Source of the DNA: Congeria kusceri | Lineage: Eukaryota > Mollusca > Bivalvia > Myida > Dreissenidae | DNA length: 64,000 nucleotides | Reading direction: 5' to 3' | Assembly: GCA_027627225.1 (NCBI GenBank) | Contig: CM051028.1 | Coordinates: forward strand, 20,669,701-20,733,700 | Shown: positions 10,943 to 23,600 of the stretch, in pieces | Layout of the letters: every line of letters starts with the position of its first letter | Numbering within the stretch: the stretch's first letter is position 1 | Notes under the pieces: generated by a model | What the model was told of the DNA's origin: nothing | The model's input: the letters and a program-made list of their open reading frames with translations, nothing else | The model's database searches: none | Position numbers and translations under genes: made by a program

Positions 10943-13038
10943 ATGGATAGTGATAAACCGAATGCTCTATCCTTGAGATTATACGATTTAATGGAGGACA
11001 TTGGTGTCACAGAAGAACTGGTTAATTTTAGAAGATATATTTTGCGTTATACACAACTTATTTGGACGCATTATTCGTGATGAACAAACCATTGGGAATA
11101 AGCAACTATTTGGTAGTCAATGCGAGGGATCTACCACACTTAGCATGCGTTCGGACACAGATCTTATGTCTTACACAGACACAATGCCTGCTTGCTTAAG
11201 CCAGTCTAAGTGCCTCGAGTCCACAGATACAAAGCCAGTGCTTGTTATAAAGAACTCAACGTCATATCAACAATGCTGCAGTCTGGATATTGCGAGATCG
11301 GGAGGATGAAGCTTCTTGTTGCCGAGCGATAATGGCTATATGTTGGCTTGTGTTTTGTTACATATTTAGGAAGCGATTACATGGAACAGCGTGGACCTGC
11401 ACCATCCTGGATTGGTGTGAACGAAATAGACCAGGTATATGTTATACAGTGTGCGTCACTGCGAAGTTTTGTTTACCAGACCAAAGCCGTCACTGGCCAA
11501 AACAGGAAACAGTAGCAAAGGCCAAGAACTGTGGCGTGTTTTTTTGTGAATCCAGGAAATATCTCACATACCTATGGCTATGATTCAGTTGCTCGAATGG
11601 GCTACGTGAACGTACATTTTTCATATTTTTACGCATCTCACCAGTGGCGAATGTCAACAAATAAGATTGATCGTTTGCTGATGTTTGATCTTAACCTCGT
11701 ACAAATTAAGGCGTACATTCTTATGAAAATGATCAGAAAAGAGGTTTTGTAACCTCTTATTGGTGATCGGTTGAACTCGTTTATATATATAACGGCATTA
11801 ATGTTTACAATTGAATAGTTTCCAACAGAAATATGGGACAAGGAAAATCTCGTTAAGTGTGCCATTTTATGTTTGAATACGCTTAGGCGTTTCCTAAAAA
11901 GATGCTTCTGTCCACATTATACAATCGCTAATGTTAATGTGTTTGCAAGAAAACTAAACGTGCATGAAATCTCAATGATGTATGAAAGTCTGACTAATAT
12001 AATCAACTCGAACCTTATATGTGTCCACAAAATATCGATGGATAAAGTAGGGGAACGCCTGGATAATTCTACAAAGTCGTGAAGTTCTGAAATAACGTCC
12101 AAGTATGAATATCGTATGGGGACTGTTTCAAAACTAATTAATTTTGTTTGGAGTAATATGCTTGAGCAAGCATTGTATGTTCAGTCGCGCATAAAGACAA
12201 AAAGCGAATATAAAAACATATTGCAGACCTTTGCAAACAAATTGGAATGCTTAATCAAAAATTAAGGTCGTGCACAGAATGTGTTTGATACTTTATGCAA
12301 CACTCTAGCTTCCGTAGAAGCATCGGAACGCATAGCAATTGATATACCGATTACAGAAGACGTGTATAAGATATACAGAACTTCTTTAAGGAGCAATCAT
12401 TTAAAGTACGCATCCAAACTCGTGTGTTGTCGGCAATGTGAAAGAGCTGCCACTGTTCTGGAGAACAGTTCTGAGGCCATTATGAATCAAGCTATCGTTC
12501 AAACAAACGATACATTCAAGCCAAGAGAAAGTTTCATGACGTACGCATCAAGTTTCATGACGTACGCATCAAATTTCATGACGTACGCATCAAGTTTCAT
12601 GACGTACGCATCAAGCGTTCTTTCAACTGTAGGTTACAATTGCCAAAATATATTGTTTCCCTGGACATCTTAAATATGAAATGTTCGGACTGCTCCCTAA
12701 ACATGACGAAAACGGTCGAATCGCACCTTCCCAAAGCCGAATGGGAATGATTGATATGGAAGCAGAACTGTTCCTTTACTACCTTCAGTACTTAGCATAC
12801 ACAGACTTGGACAGAAAGCTAAATGCTTTGGAAAGCTTTCTTCGTTCTGCAAGAAAGAATATAAGCATCCTAAGACGGGAAATCTTCATAATGCACTTAA
12901 TATGCTGGGACATATAATGGTACTGCACAATAAAATATGGATTGCATGGCGTATCTACATGATGTCCATCCGAGTCTTACCCTACGATCATGATGCTTAT
13001 TGGCATATCAGCAGGCAAACTTTTGTCTCTTTTGAATG
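10943..13038 (+). pseudogene. Mab-21/cGLR pseudogene, copy 2 (heavily decayed)
   Basis: Homology to the gene at 58090-60261 runs from ATG at 10943 (MDSDKPNALSLRLYDLMEDI) to a C-terminal block ending DAYWHISRQ near 13038. The nucleotidyltransferase signature survives in altered form as GSQCEGSTTLSMRSDTD in another frame. Further blocks are QTKAVTGQN-like remnants of the KPGHWPK region, SHQWRMSTNKIDRLLMFDLN, NTLRRFLKRCFCPHY, DKVGERL, ITEDVYKIYRTSLRS and LKYASKLVC. These sit in at least three different frames with several stops (for example TAG after FTIE at about 11818 and TGA after NSTKS at about 12080). A 4 x 21 bp in-frame expansion lies at 12530-12613. It is more diverged than copy 1, so it probably died earlier. 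It is not transcribable into one protein. Confidence 0.85.
12530..12613 (+). repeat. 4 x 21 bp tandem repeat inside cGLR pseudogene 2
   Basis: The unit agtttcatgacgtacgcatc+a repeats four times with one substitution (aattt in the third copy). Each unit encodes SFMTYAS in the local frame. It lies where the intact gene encodes the APKEVFKYFATKVL region. The near identity of the units shows the expansion is recent relative to the decay of the gene. Confidence 0.93.
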
Positions 13039-13261
13039 ATAACTAAACCATGTCAGATATGTATTGCAACGATTTAGAAATTAATATCGATCTTTACCTT
13101 TTATAAGAAACAAAAATTACCTTAATATTTTATACTGAATGTTCTGCAAACATTTATACTATATACTTATATCGATAAAACGGCTTTAAAAATCTTTTAT
13201 TGCTATAATATATCTTGTTCACTTGTATGATTATGGATTAGTGTTTATTAATTCGTGGATA

Positions 13262-13505
13262 ATACCAGTACTTTCATTTCAGACTTTTGTGGGAAGTGGT
13301 CATGAAATTATTTCTACGGCCATTCATCCCCTACCTCTGATTCAAGTAGGGCAGTTGTCCGTTCTGGCATAAGTATGTGCACTTAGTACTGGTTAACCGC
13401 TTAGATCGGCTAAGCTTGCCTGGGAAAAGTGTGAGAACTGACCGCCGTGATATGACTGAAACACTGTTAAAAACCGCGAAAAATCCAAACAAACAAACAA
13501 ACAAA
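13262..13505 (+). mobile_element. SINE-like interspersed repeat ending in (CAAA)n
   Basis: The stretch contains gggcagttgtccgttctggc, cttagtactggttaaccgct, gaactgaccgccgtgatatg and actgaaacactgttaaaaac, and ends in a (caaa)n run at 13487-13505. This combination is familiar from dispersed short elements in mollusc genomes (recalled, not searched). The tail shows plus-strand orientation. No ORF is present. Family assignment is left open. Confidence 0.6.
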
Positions 13506-14199
13506 ATTCATTTCCAATAACGGAGGTGTACACTAGTTTAGACCGCGATTTTACATCATAAATATGATAATTTTTATTATGTTGAAATACATGCCCTATT
13601 GACTGACAAGAAATGTAAACTTTTTTTTCTACATTTACTAAAAGAAAATACATAGGTCATTTTAGAATAACAATCAATTGATAAACATTGTATTGACAAT
13701 ATATAAAGCGTGTATGTACGATCTTCAACAGACATATATAGTGGCATAAATTATAACATCCCAGTGAAGTTAATTACTTAACATATACTTCGATTTAAAA
13801 TGAATGCAAAGTTAAGAACAACCCTTGTTGTAAAACGCAAAATTTGCTAGTTATCTTAATTACTAAATCGATACAGCCGAAATCCCCAATTAATGTATAT
13901 ATAAATATAAATAAATATATATATATATGAACGTTTACTGGACAGTTGGTTTAGGTTACATGACACTAATAAACGAAGCAATAGGCGACACAAGTCTGTG
14001 CTTATTCATTCGATATCATTATAGTTTCCTTTATATTTTTGTTTCATATTTTTCTATCCGATTTCAAGATGTTGTATCATTTTCATCTGCTTATTTAAAA
14101 TAAGTAATACAAAATCTGCTGACATGTCATGGAGTTATCAAAATCACTATTAGGAATAACGTCACGTAACGGACCGATCGATAACCCAGTATTCTTCAA
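13506..14199. other. AT-rich sequence with a short TA microsatellite
   Basis: An (AT)n-like tract lies at about 13895-13927. Nothing else was recognised. Confidence 0.4.
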
Positions 14200-14229
14200 C
14201 TCTACGGTTGTTGTATTGAATGACATGTT

Positions 14230-14880
14230 AATAAGAAATTCTTAACGTATTCTTACATAGTGTATTAACACAGTCCAGGCGTAGTATTTACGGTGTTGAA
14301 CGTAGTTTTTCACATAGTGTTAACCTAGTCTTAACGGTCTATTAACGTAGTCTTAACTTAGTTGTGCACATGGTAGAAGCATAATCTTTACGTAGTCTTG
14401 CATATAGTTTTAAGGTAGTCTGAACGTAGTCTTGCATATTCTAATAATATTCTATTATAGTCTTAACGGTATCTTAATGTAGTCATTCACAGTTTATGAA
14501 CGTAGTCCTTGTAAAGTATAACGCATGGTATTAACGTAGTCTTAATTGATTCGTGCACATGGTATTAACGTAGCTTTAACGAAGTCTAGCACTTGGTTTT
14601 AAAAACGTAGTCTAACACATGGTCTTAACGGAGTCTTAACGTAGTCCTACATGTTGTATTAACGTATATTTTTGCTGTTTTAAGGTAGTCCTACACATGG
14701 TATTAATGTAGTCTGAACGTAGTCTTAATGTCCTACGCATGGTAATAATGTGGTTTTAACGTAGTTTTGCACATGTTTTACAGTGGCTTAAACGGAGTCT
14801 TAACGTTAATGTAGTTCTACACATAGTCATAACGTAGCCTTGCACGTGGTATTAACGTAGTCTTGCACATTCTCAGGTAT
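14230..14880. repeat. Degenerate tandem array of a TAACGTAGTC-type motif
   Basis: Variants of taacgtagtctta and gcacatggtattaacgtagt recur dozens of times at irregular spacing over about 650 bases. The units are too diverged for a fixed period. This is an old, decaying minisatellite with no coding potential. Confidence 0.8.
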
Positions 14881-15239
14881 TCACGGGGCAGTGTTGTTCA
14901 CGCAAATCGTTTGTGCCAAGAATAAGTAAGTGTTGGAGAGCAATACTCGACCTTGTAAATCTAGCATGAACTGATCACAATAAACGCGCCTTTTTGCGAT
15001 TTTAAACGCACGTACTCCTTCACATGCTTCACGCAATAAAGTTATCTCGACATGTAGTTCAATTTAAAAAAATATTCCGTCTGTCCTATATGACCCTTTA
15101 AATGTATAACTAGTTTCCTGTCTGTTTCTTTCCGTTGCGTATATATTTAGTAATTGTTTACACAATTCAATTATGATGACACAAATAGTGTTCTCACATT
15201 TTATTTATATTCGATTTTGCACGTGTGTGTGTGTGTGCA

Positions 15240-15885
15240 TAAAACTAGAAATAATCATTTTTGTGTTGCCTGACTAGGCGACATATAGGGGTTACTTATG
15301 TCGGCGGCGGCGGCCCATTTCGCTTGTCCGGAGCATAACTCTAAGACTATTAAAGCTATCAACATGAAACTTCATAGGTGGATAGATCTCATTGAGGGAA
15401 AGTGCAGTGCATAAGAACTGTTACTCTGCACCTCATACTTTTGGAGTAATTGCCCTTTGTTTATTTGCATACTAAATTTTTGTCCGGAGGGTAACTCTAA
15501 GACTATAAAAGCTATCAACTTGAAACTTTATAGGTAGATAGATCTCATTGAGGAAAAGTGCAGTGCACAAGAACCGTTACTCTGCATCACATACTTTTGG
15601 AGTTATTGTCCTTTGATTATTTTTATAATTAATTTTTGTCCGGAGCATAACTCTAAGACTATGAAAGCTATCAACTTGAAACCTCATAGATACATGGATC
15701 TTGTTGGAAGTGCAGTGCACAAGAATCGTTACTCTGCACCTCATACTATCGGAGCTATTGCCCTTTGCAAATGTTCATACTTATTTTTGTGTCCATTTTT
15801 GGTTTTAATAAGTCTTTTCTTTGCAATTAGCCAGTGTGCAGTGCTTTTGAAGATTTCAATAAATCTGTTTAAAAAAAAAATTGAG
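15240..15885. repeat. Three tandem copies of a 156 bp unit
   Basis: The anchor gtccggagcataactctaag or close variants begins at 15326, 15482 and 15638, exactly 156 bases apart. Units share agctatcaacttgaaac, gatctcattgagg, agtgcagtgcacaagaa and the ending attgccctttg. Copies diverge by roughly 10-15 percent by eye. This is probably a dispersed bivalve repeat with internal tandem structure. Confidence 0.88.
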
Positions 15886-16029
15886 CATTGATCTTTAGTG
15901 CTTCTTCATCTGAATTCACGTAAGCTATCCGGCGTCAAGCGACACATCCGATTCGCGGAGTTCTAGTTAAACATTATTGTTCACTTTTTTCAACACAAGC
16001 ATCGGTAATTTCAGTCTTGTCGTAATGCA

Positions 16030-16215
16030 TTAATAGATATGGTGTCCGCCGTGCAATCCGGAGGTCGTGAGTTCGATCCCTACTTGGGGAGCGTTCGAAT
16101 AATCTTTCTAAAAAAAACACCAAGTACTGGTTCTACCCAGGAAACGGACTCGATAGTGTCGTAATAAGCCTCAGGCTTTCGACGCAATCGGGCTAAAATA
16201 AATAGGTTCAAAAAA
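16030..16215 (+). mobile_element. tRNA-derived SINE
   Basis: The head resembles a tRNA with pol III promoter boxes: atggtgtccgccgtgcaatc at the A-box position and gtgagttcgatccctac as the B box (consensus GGTTCGANTCC). The body follows with caagtactggttctacccag, gaaacggactcgatagtg, aataagcctcaggctttc and gctaaaataaat. It lacks a proper acceptor stem and 3' CCA-side pairing, so it is a SINE and not a tRNA gene. Confidence 0.78.
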
Positions 16216-16676
16216 TAAGTCTTTAAGTGCACTTAAATCAGAACAACAAAAAAACAAGTTACAGTGCAATGACAATGCGAGTACTGCAGTTTGTTAAATA
16301 AGGACGCCCTTATTATTATTTATCCGTTAAATAAAGTTTCAAATTATTCCAAAATATAACTTAGAATAAGTGGAAACAATTTGCTAAAATTTTATTTGCA
16401 ACGTATCATGATTGTTTATTCGTAATGTTCCTTTCAACTATTACAATAATGTGATAGAAAGCACAAAAAGCATAGGGTAGGGCGGTACTGCGTCACTTTG
16501 ATAACTAAAATGGCAGTAACGCACGCAATGAGACACTTTGTCAAAACGTTAAATGTTAAATGAACAGCAAGTTAAATATTTGACTTATATTACCAAAACA
16601 ATTTGTAATAGTAATTGTACAATTCAATTGTAAACGTCAAAGCACCACCGCTACATACTGTTAGCCCCAATCAGTA
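16216..16676. other. 3' flank of the FMO gene
   Basis: This AT-rich sequence lies downstream of the minus-strand FMO stop codon and probably includes its 3' untranslated region. The extent cannot be told from sequence. Confidence 0.4.
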
Positions 16677-17684
16677 TCAGTTCCGAACTAGAAATGTGTG
16701 ATACCCATTTGACAGCAGGAACTTTATCACAAGAATTCCAACGACGAACGTGCACAGTCTCCTGAACAGCGCCATCCACCCGTCGTACAGGCCGTCTGCC
16801 TCGTGCTCACCGCACTTCCGGGTCTTCATCGGATACCAAGTGCGTTCTTCTACATCCTCTATGGCTACGCGCGCACCCTCCCATTGGCCACGCCCCTCTA
16901 ATCGCCATTGCGGTGGAGTGGCGGGACAGAACACAACGCGATAGAAGAGCTTAGGATCCGTGAAGAAATATTTCCAGAAATTCGGTCGGCAGCCAATAAA
17001 TTTTGCAACCTCGTCGATATACTGGATAAAGTAAATCTGAAGGCTGTATCTCGGTGAATCGACGTATTTCTTTCGGATGAATTCCCGCCATTTTTCTACA
17101 GCGTTCAACATTGTCTGTTGGGAAGGCAGCTTTGAATGACCAGCAAACACTTGGGTGGCCCATCGCGACTGGATCTCGAGAATTGGTGGCAGGGGTCCGA
17201 AGGGCTGGACGAGTCCAATTACTGCCAAAGTGGACGGTTGTAAGTCCGTAGGCCAAACGAGTTTGTACAGGTACGAAAAATGACCATCCCTTTTAATAAT
17301 CGACTCGTCTAGAAATGGAAAGCTGTACTTGTAACCGGTACCCAGTACGACCACATCGATATCCTGAAGCTGAGATCCGTCTTCGAACTTCACCCCGTGT
17401 TCAGTGAAGTGTTCAATATCCGCATGAATGGTCATGGCTCCGAGTAGCACCCGGTTCGGGAGGTCATCGCTGATGGTCACCGCGGCCGACTCGAAATTGT
17501 GAATGGGTGCTAGGCCGTACTTCTTGTGGTCGTAGCGGAAGTTGAGCTTATAGAAGTGGTACGGTCGCATGAGATGGTGCGGCAGCGACTGTCGGAAGCG
17601 GGTGATGGCCACGTGGTCGAATGGCTGCCCGTGCTCCCCTGCTCGCTGGATGCAGTAGGCTCCCCGTCTGGTGCTGACGTACAC
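16677..17684 (-). CDS. FMO coding exon 5 (terminal)
   Basis: Acceptor TTCTAG/GTGTAC. Encodes VYVSTRRGAYCIQR to the TGA at 16679-16677 (335 codons), with the LGTGY motif and the C-terminal membrane segment. The GTG at 17684 is an internal Val codon, not a start. Confidence 0.93.
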   Translation of the reverse strand: MYVSTRRGAYCIQRAGEHGQPFDHVAITRFRQSLPHHLMRPYHFYKLNFRYDHKKYGLAPIHNFESAAVTISDDLPNRVLLGAMTIHADIEHFTEHGVKFEDGSQLQDIDVVVLGTGYKYSFPFLDESIIKRDGHFSYLYKLVWPTDLQPSTLAVIGLVQPFGPLPPILEIQSRWATQVFAGHSKLPSQQTMLNAVEKWREFIRKKYVDSPRYSLQIYFIQYIDEVAKFIGCRPNFWKYFFTDPKLFYRVVFCPATPPQWRLEGRGQWEGARVAIEDVEERTWYPMKTRKCGEHEADGLYDGWMALFRRLCTFVVGILVIKFLLSNGYHTFLVRN

Positions 17685-20600
17685 CTAGAATAAACACAAC
17701 TGCAGACTCTTAATGTTTAATTAGACAATTATTTTGTATCGGCTACTTGGAGCCGAATTAAAATATGAAAACTAGCTCTGTAAATAATAACATTTTTATA
17801 TTACCAAGGCTATGTATACTCTTGTATATACTAGTGAGTACAGCATGTTTCTGATGACAGACATGGTTGTATACAACATACAATACCACGAAGAATACAA
17901 CATCCTGTTAAAACAATTCATTCTCACATTAACTATGAATGGAATACCTTTACTTAAACATTGCTTGACAGAGTCATTGGTGAAACTAATATATAGGCCT
18001 TACTAAAACGATAATTTAATAAACAACTGTACTATTTCCCCTGTATCGACAATTTCCCAAACATTATCTTCATAGTCAAAGAATGACTTTAAAACAAATG
18101 TCCAACAGCGCTTCAGCATTTGATTATTTATTGTTGCTGTTGTTGTTGTTGTTGCTACTGCTGAGAAGAATGTGCAAAAACACCCCGCGGGCCCCTACAG
18201 ACCGTGGAACCTCCTACTACTCACGTGCTTGGCGTGGCGACTCAGCTCGCAGGCGACATCAGCCGCCGAGTTTCCGATACCAACCACGAGGATGTTCTTT
18301 CCTTCAAACCCGCGGAAGTCCTGTGAAGAAAGCTTAGCTTACAGTCGACCTTGCCAGTATTTGCCACTAACATTTAACTCCTTCCCTGCTGTTGTTAAAC
18401 GATTATTCTAACATGATACTCGCTAATTTTCTATAAACAAAACAAAATTACCGTTGTTTAACTATTCATCAACAACGCAAAAAGAAGTTTCGAGTCTGAG
18501 CGAAGCACAGTAAAAGTAGTTTCAATTACAATTGCAAAAATATTATTTGTCAAATCATGTTAGAATCGAAATAATGTTCGCATTATCTTTGCTTATCGGC
18601 CAATAAACAACTCTTTGTCGTTCTGGTGCTTGGCTTGTAAACATCTCGGGCTAACGCCCTCGTGGTCTAATTCCTACGCATCGGAACTCCAAATCGTTGT
18701 TAATTGGCCGATAAACATCGATAAATCGAAAATTATTTCTTAAATGTCCATTCATCTATAATCACAAACTCTTCACAGACTTGACCACGAGATATCGTGT
18801 TAAACAAATGATATTTTAGTACATAAATTGGATAAAACACTCGTTTACTTTGCATTTGACTGACATTTTTGGAAACGTCCATAATTAGTTGCGTTTACTA
18901 AACTTAAAGTTAGCAAGTAAAGCGACGTTTAAGGAATGTAAAGCTGCGATGAAGAGTGGCCTGGATTAATAATGGGATTATAAGCAGAGAAGCAATAAAA
19001 TTGATTTCATGAGGGAAATAACTTTTGGTCTTATTAAACTTAGAAAACGGCAAGAAAACTTACTTTAAAATAACTTAAGCAAGTTATCTGATAGCTTGTA
19101 AACGTCTTAGAATTATCAATCTAATGTATTTAATAACCAACAAAACACGTTTGAAGTACTAGTATTATGAATCGGAAAAATAACACATCCGCATTGGGTT
19201 AAGCATGATTTAAAATAACCCATCCGCATTGGGTTAAGCATGATTTAAATAACCCATCCGCATTGGGTTAAGCATGATTTAAAATAACACATCCGCATTG
19301 GGTTAAGCATGATTTAAAATAACCCATCCGCATTGGGTTAAGCATGATTTAAAATAACACATCCGCATTGGGTTAAGCATGATTTAAAATAACACATCCG
19401 CATTGGGTTAAGCATGATTTAAAATTCGCAAAGATTTGTAATTAAAGTGTTAGTCACATAAACATGGATATTGTCCTATCAAGAAGATCAAAATACCTTG
19501 TAGTCGTGGGTGTGAATGACCTTGCCCTTAAACTCTCGGAGCCCCGGAAGTTCAGGTCTCAGGGGTTCGGACAGATGCCCGTTGCAGATCATTACGAAGT
19601 CGAACTTTGTCTTCGTCTGTTTGTCCGTCTGTAGGTCCTGCACAGTCACCACCCATTGACCCTCCGCCTCAAAGTTTTCAGCTTTTTGAACCTTCAGTAC
19701 TTGCGTCTGGAAATATTAAACATTTAAACAAGCATATCCAACAAGCATATCCAACAAAGCATATCCAACAAAGCATATCCAACAAAGAATATCCAACAAG
19801 CATATCCAACAAGCATATCCAATAAGCATATCCAACAAGCATATCCAACAAGAATATCTAACAAGCATATCCAAACGGCATATCCAACAAAACATATCCA
19901 ACAAAGCATATCCAACAAAGCATGTAAAACAAGCATACCCAACAAAGCGTATCCAACAAAGCATATCCCACAAAGCAAATCCAACAAGGCATATCAAACA
20001 AGGCATATCCTACAAGCATATCCAACAAGCATATCCAACAAGCATATCCAACAAGCATATCCAACAAGCATATCCAACAAAGCATATCCAACAAAGCATA
20101 TCCAACAAGCATATCCAACAAAGCATACCCAGCAAGCATATCCAGCAAGCATATCCAATAAGCATATCCATCAAGCATATCCAACAAGCATATCCAACAA
20201 AGCATATCCAACAAAAATATCCAACAAAGCATGTCCAACAAAGCATATCCAACAAGCATATTCAATAAGCATAACCAACAAGCATATCCAACAAAGCATA
20301 TCCAACTAGCATAGCCAACAAAGCATATCCAACAAAGCATATCCAACAAAGCATATCCAGCAAGCATATCCAATAAGCATAACCTACAAGCATATCCAAC
20401 AAGTATATCCAACAAACCATATCCAACAAAGCATATCCAACAAAGCATATCCAACATGCATATCCAACAAAGCATATCCAAAAAATCATATCCATCAAAG
20501 CATAACCAACACGCATATCCAACAAAGCATATCCGACAAAGCATATCCAAAAAAGCATAACCAACAAGCATATCCAACAAAGCATATCCAACAAGCATAT

Positions 20601-23600
20601 ACAATAAGCATAACCAACAAGCATATCAAACAAAGCATATCCAACAAAGCATATCCAACAAGCATATCCAACAAAGCATATCAAACAAAGCATATCCAAC
20701 AATGCATATCCAACAAAGCATATCCATCAAAGCATATCCCACAAGCATATCCAAATAAGCGTATCTAACAAAGCATATCAAACAAGCATATCCAACAATC
20801 ATATCCAACAAAGCATATACAACAAAGCATATACAACAAAGCATATCCAACAAGCATATTCAATAAGCATAACCAACAAGCATATCCAACAAAGCATATT
20901 CAACTAGCATATCCAACAAAGCATATCCAATAAAGCATATCCAACAGGCATATCAAACAAGCATATCAAACAAGAATATCCAACAAAGCATATCAAACAC
21001 AGCATATCCAACAAAGCATATCCAACAAGCATATCCAACAAAGCATATCCAACAAGCATATCGTACAAAGCATATCAAACAAAGCATATCCAACAAAGCA
21101 TATCAAACAAAGCATATCGAAAAAAGCATATCTAGTAAGCATATCCAACAGGCATATCCAACAAGCATATCCAACAAGCATATCCAACAAACATATCCAA
21201 CAAAGCATATCTAACAAAGCATATCCAACAAGCATATCCAGCAATAATATCTTTAACAAAAAACTATGTTGTTCAGGTAAAATGATATAAAGGCACATTC
21301 TATTTTTTGCTTTTTTACAAGCTGAAAGCTTGATTAATTGATAAAATTCTGTACAATTCTTATTAATCCTTCATAAAATAGGAAATTAATTTGTACGCCA
21401 ATTTAGTTTTCTAAACATGTTTTTATATATAATATCTCTAATATATTTTTCACATCAAATATAGAATATACTAGTTGGAAACATTTTCCAGTACATAATA
21501 CAATCTGTCTTTACCATGTCATTTTCATAGTGTTTATTTAAGCATATATATCTATCATAGAAGCTCCTTCAGCTTCACATGATTTAATAGCAACAGTATG
21601 TTTAATTTTAGCAGGTCCATCCCAGACAGAACTGACATAAAACATGCTGTTTAGGCCATGCCAATTTGATTCTATGTTTAGCGTCCTCGGCTGGTAGGTT
21701 TTCGGATGCCTGGACGAAAAAAAAAATTGACAATGTGAACAATCGAGATGGAAAGCTTATAATACATTTGGACAAAATGACTTTTAGGTGTTTTTACTAA
21801 TACTTGTAAAACATAGCATGCAACAAATTAACTAATTAATGTACACAGTTAAAATACTCATTACAGTAAGTTCCCAGCATGAAAATGATTTTTAACAGTT
21901 TTGCAAGTAAACATTTGCTTTAGCTTGTACCACTGCCATGAAGAAGTTGTTTGTTTGTTTCCTGTCTGTATGGTAGGTTTTGAAAAATCATGGGGACGCT
22001 AAACATATCTAATCAAATGTGTATGGCCTTATCTGATGTAAATAGTACTTTTTCTCCTGGTCTATGGAGGGAGTGATAGTAATTTAATAACAGTTAGCTT
22101 TCCTGGTGGTGTTAAATTTTTACTTTTCCGTAAAAATATAACATTCTGTAGTTTTGCAAGTTTCCTGGGGAAGTTGATGCATATATTTTTTCATAAATCA
22201 GCATCATATAAAATTCTTAAAACTGAAATATAAATATATATATTTTTTAATCCGGGTTTTCTAGAAGAAGTAATTCAACCTTTTCACTCTCACATTCTCC
22301 AAGAAAAACTAAACAAGTACAGTTTTGAAAATAGGAACAATCTATGTGACTGACTCATTGAAATGTAAGTTGATATTTAATTTAAGAAATTGTTATTTTT
22401 ATTTAAGAAATAAGTATAATACTGTAGAACGTTTAGACAATGCGTTTATATAAAATGTTTAAAACTTAACAATGTACTGTGATCTAAACAACTGACAACA
22501 TCCCAATGGGATCCGGAAAACAAAACTTCAGTAAATGGATATATTTCTTACAAGCATGTTTTTCGCTCGTTACTTGTAACTTTGTTATGTGTTTCCTGAG
22601 ATGATTTAGAAAACATAAAATAGTCCGTGTATGTGTTTTACCTGTACTTTGATGTATTTCCAGACTTGATAAAAAAAAATTATTTAATGTTCGTTACCTG
22701 TAATTTGATGTATTCCCTGAATTGGTCCAGAAAACATTAAATATGACTTGTATGTTCGCTACCTGCAATTTTATGTATTTCCTTAGTTGATAAAGAAAAT
22801 ATAAAATATTCCTTGTTATGCTCGTTACCTGTAATTTAATGTATTTCCTTAGTTGAAAATGCTCCGCGTATAGCTCCAGGTACCGCCGGAAGTGTGTGTG
22901 GTGCATGAAGTTCGGGAACTCCCGAGGGATGGGGAAGTCGCTGAAGCACGTCATCTCCTTGCTCGTGTTTATGCTGCACGAGTTGTACAGGCTGGGGTCG
23001 GTGTCGTTAGACTCCGCGTGGTGGTACAGCCAGAGACCCCCTAACACAAAACAAGAATCGCCATTTGTGACAAAATATTAATAGGAAAAATCCCTTTTAA
23101 GGCAGACTCTACATGCAAGGTTTATTAAAAATATTATAATATGAAATTATAATATATCCACAAATATTCATGTCTGCACTATAACAAAGCCGTTTAAGAC
23201 CCAATATACAACCATTATATATAGCCTAACATACTTTTATGTCTTTAAATCAACTACTCCCGATCGGATTTAATACTCCCGATCGGATATGCTACTTAAA
23301 GATCTTAAAGAACACCATCATAATTATCTACATCTTATTAATAGAAAACCCCTTTCATGTTCTATATACAATCTTCAGTTCTGCTTAATTTACATGTAAC
23401 TCTTGACGTTTTGAATTAAAGAAAGAATATGGATATATTCAATGTTCTAGTAGCGGACGTAGCAAACGGGTCGTTTTCATTTTACATATCTACATACAGC
23501 CTGTAACGATAAGCAAAACACTGTCTACCAATAATGCCTTATTTAGAAAACGGACTGAATCCTATATACAACCGTAAGTCCTATAAGCAAACTATATAAC

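Noticed and set aside
16040..16100. tRNA gene
   Set aside because: Pol III box-like motifs are present but the acceptor and T-arm pairing and 3' end are not; the SINE body follows directly.
17812..18006. Small gene between FMO exons
   Set aside because: Falls in FMO intron 4, has no motif and is on the opposite strand to the gene.
19716..21298. Leu/Cys/Met/Tyr-rich minus-strand frames resembling a membrane protein
   Set aside because: They are translations of the 13/14 bp VNTR within FMO intron 2; the frame changes with each unit length switch.
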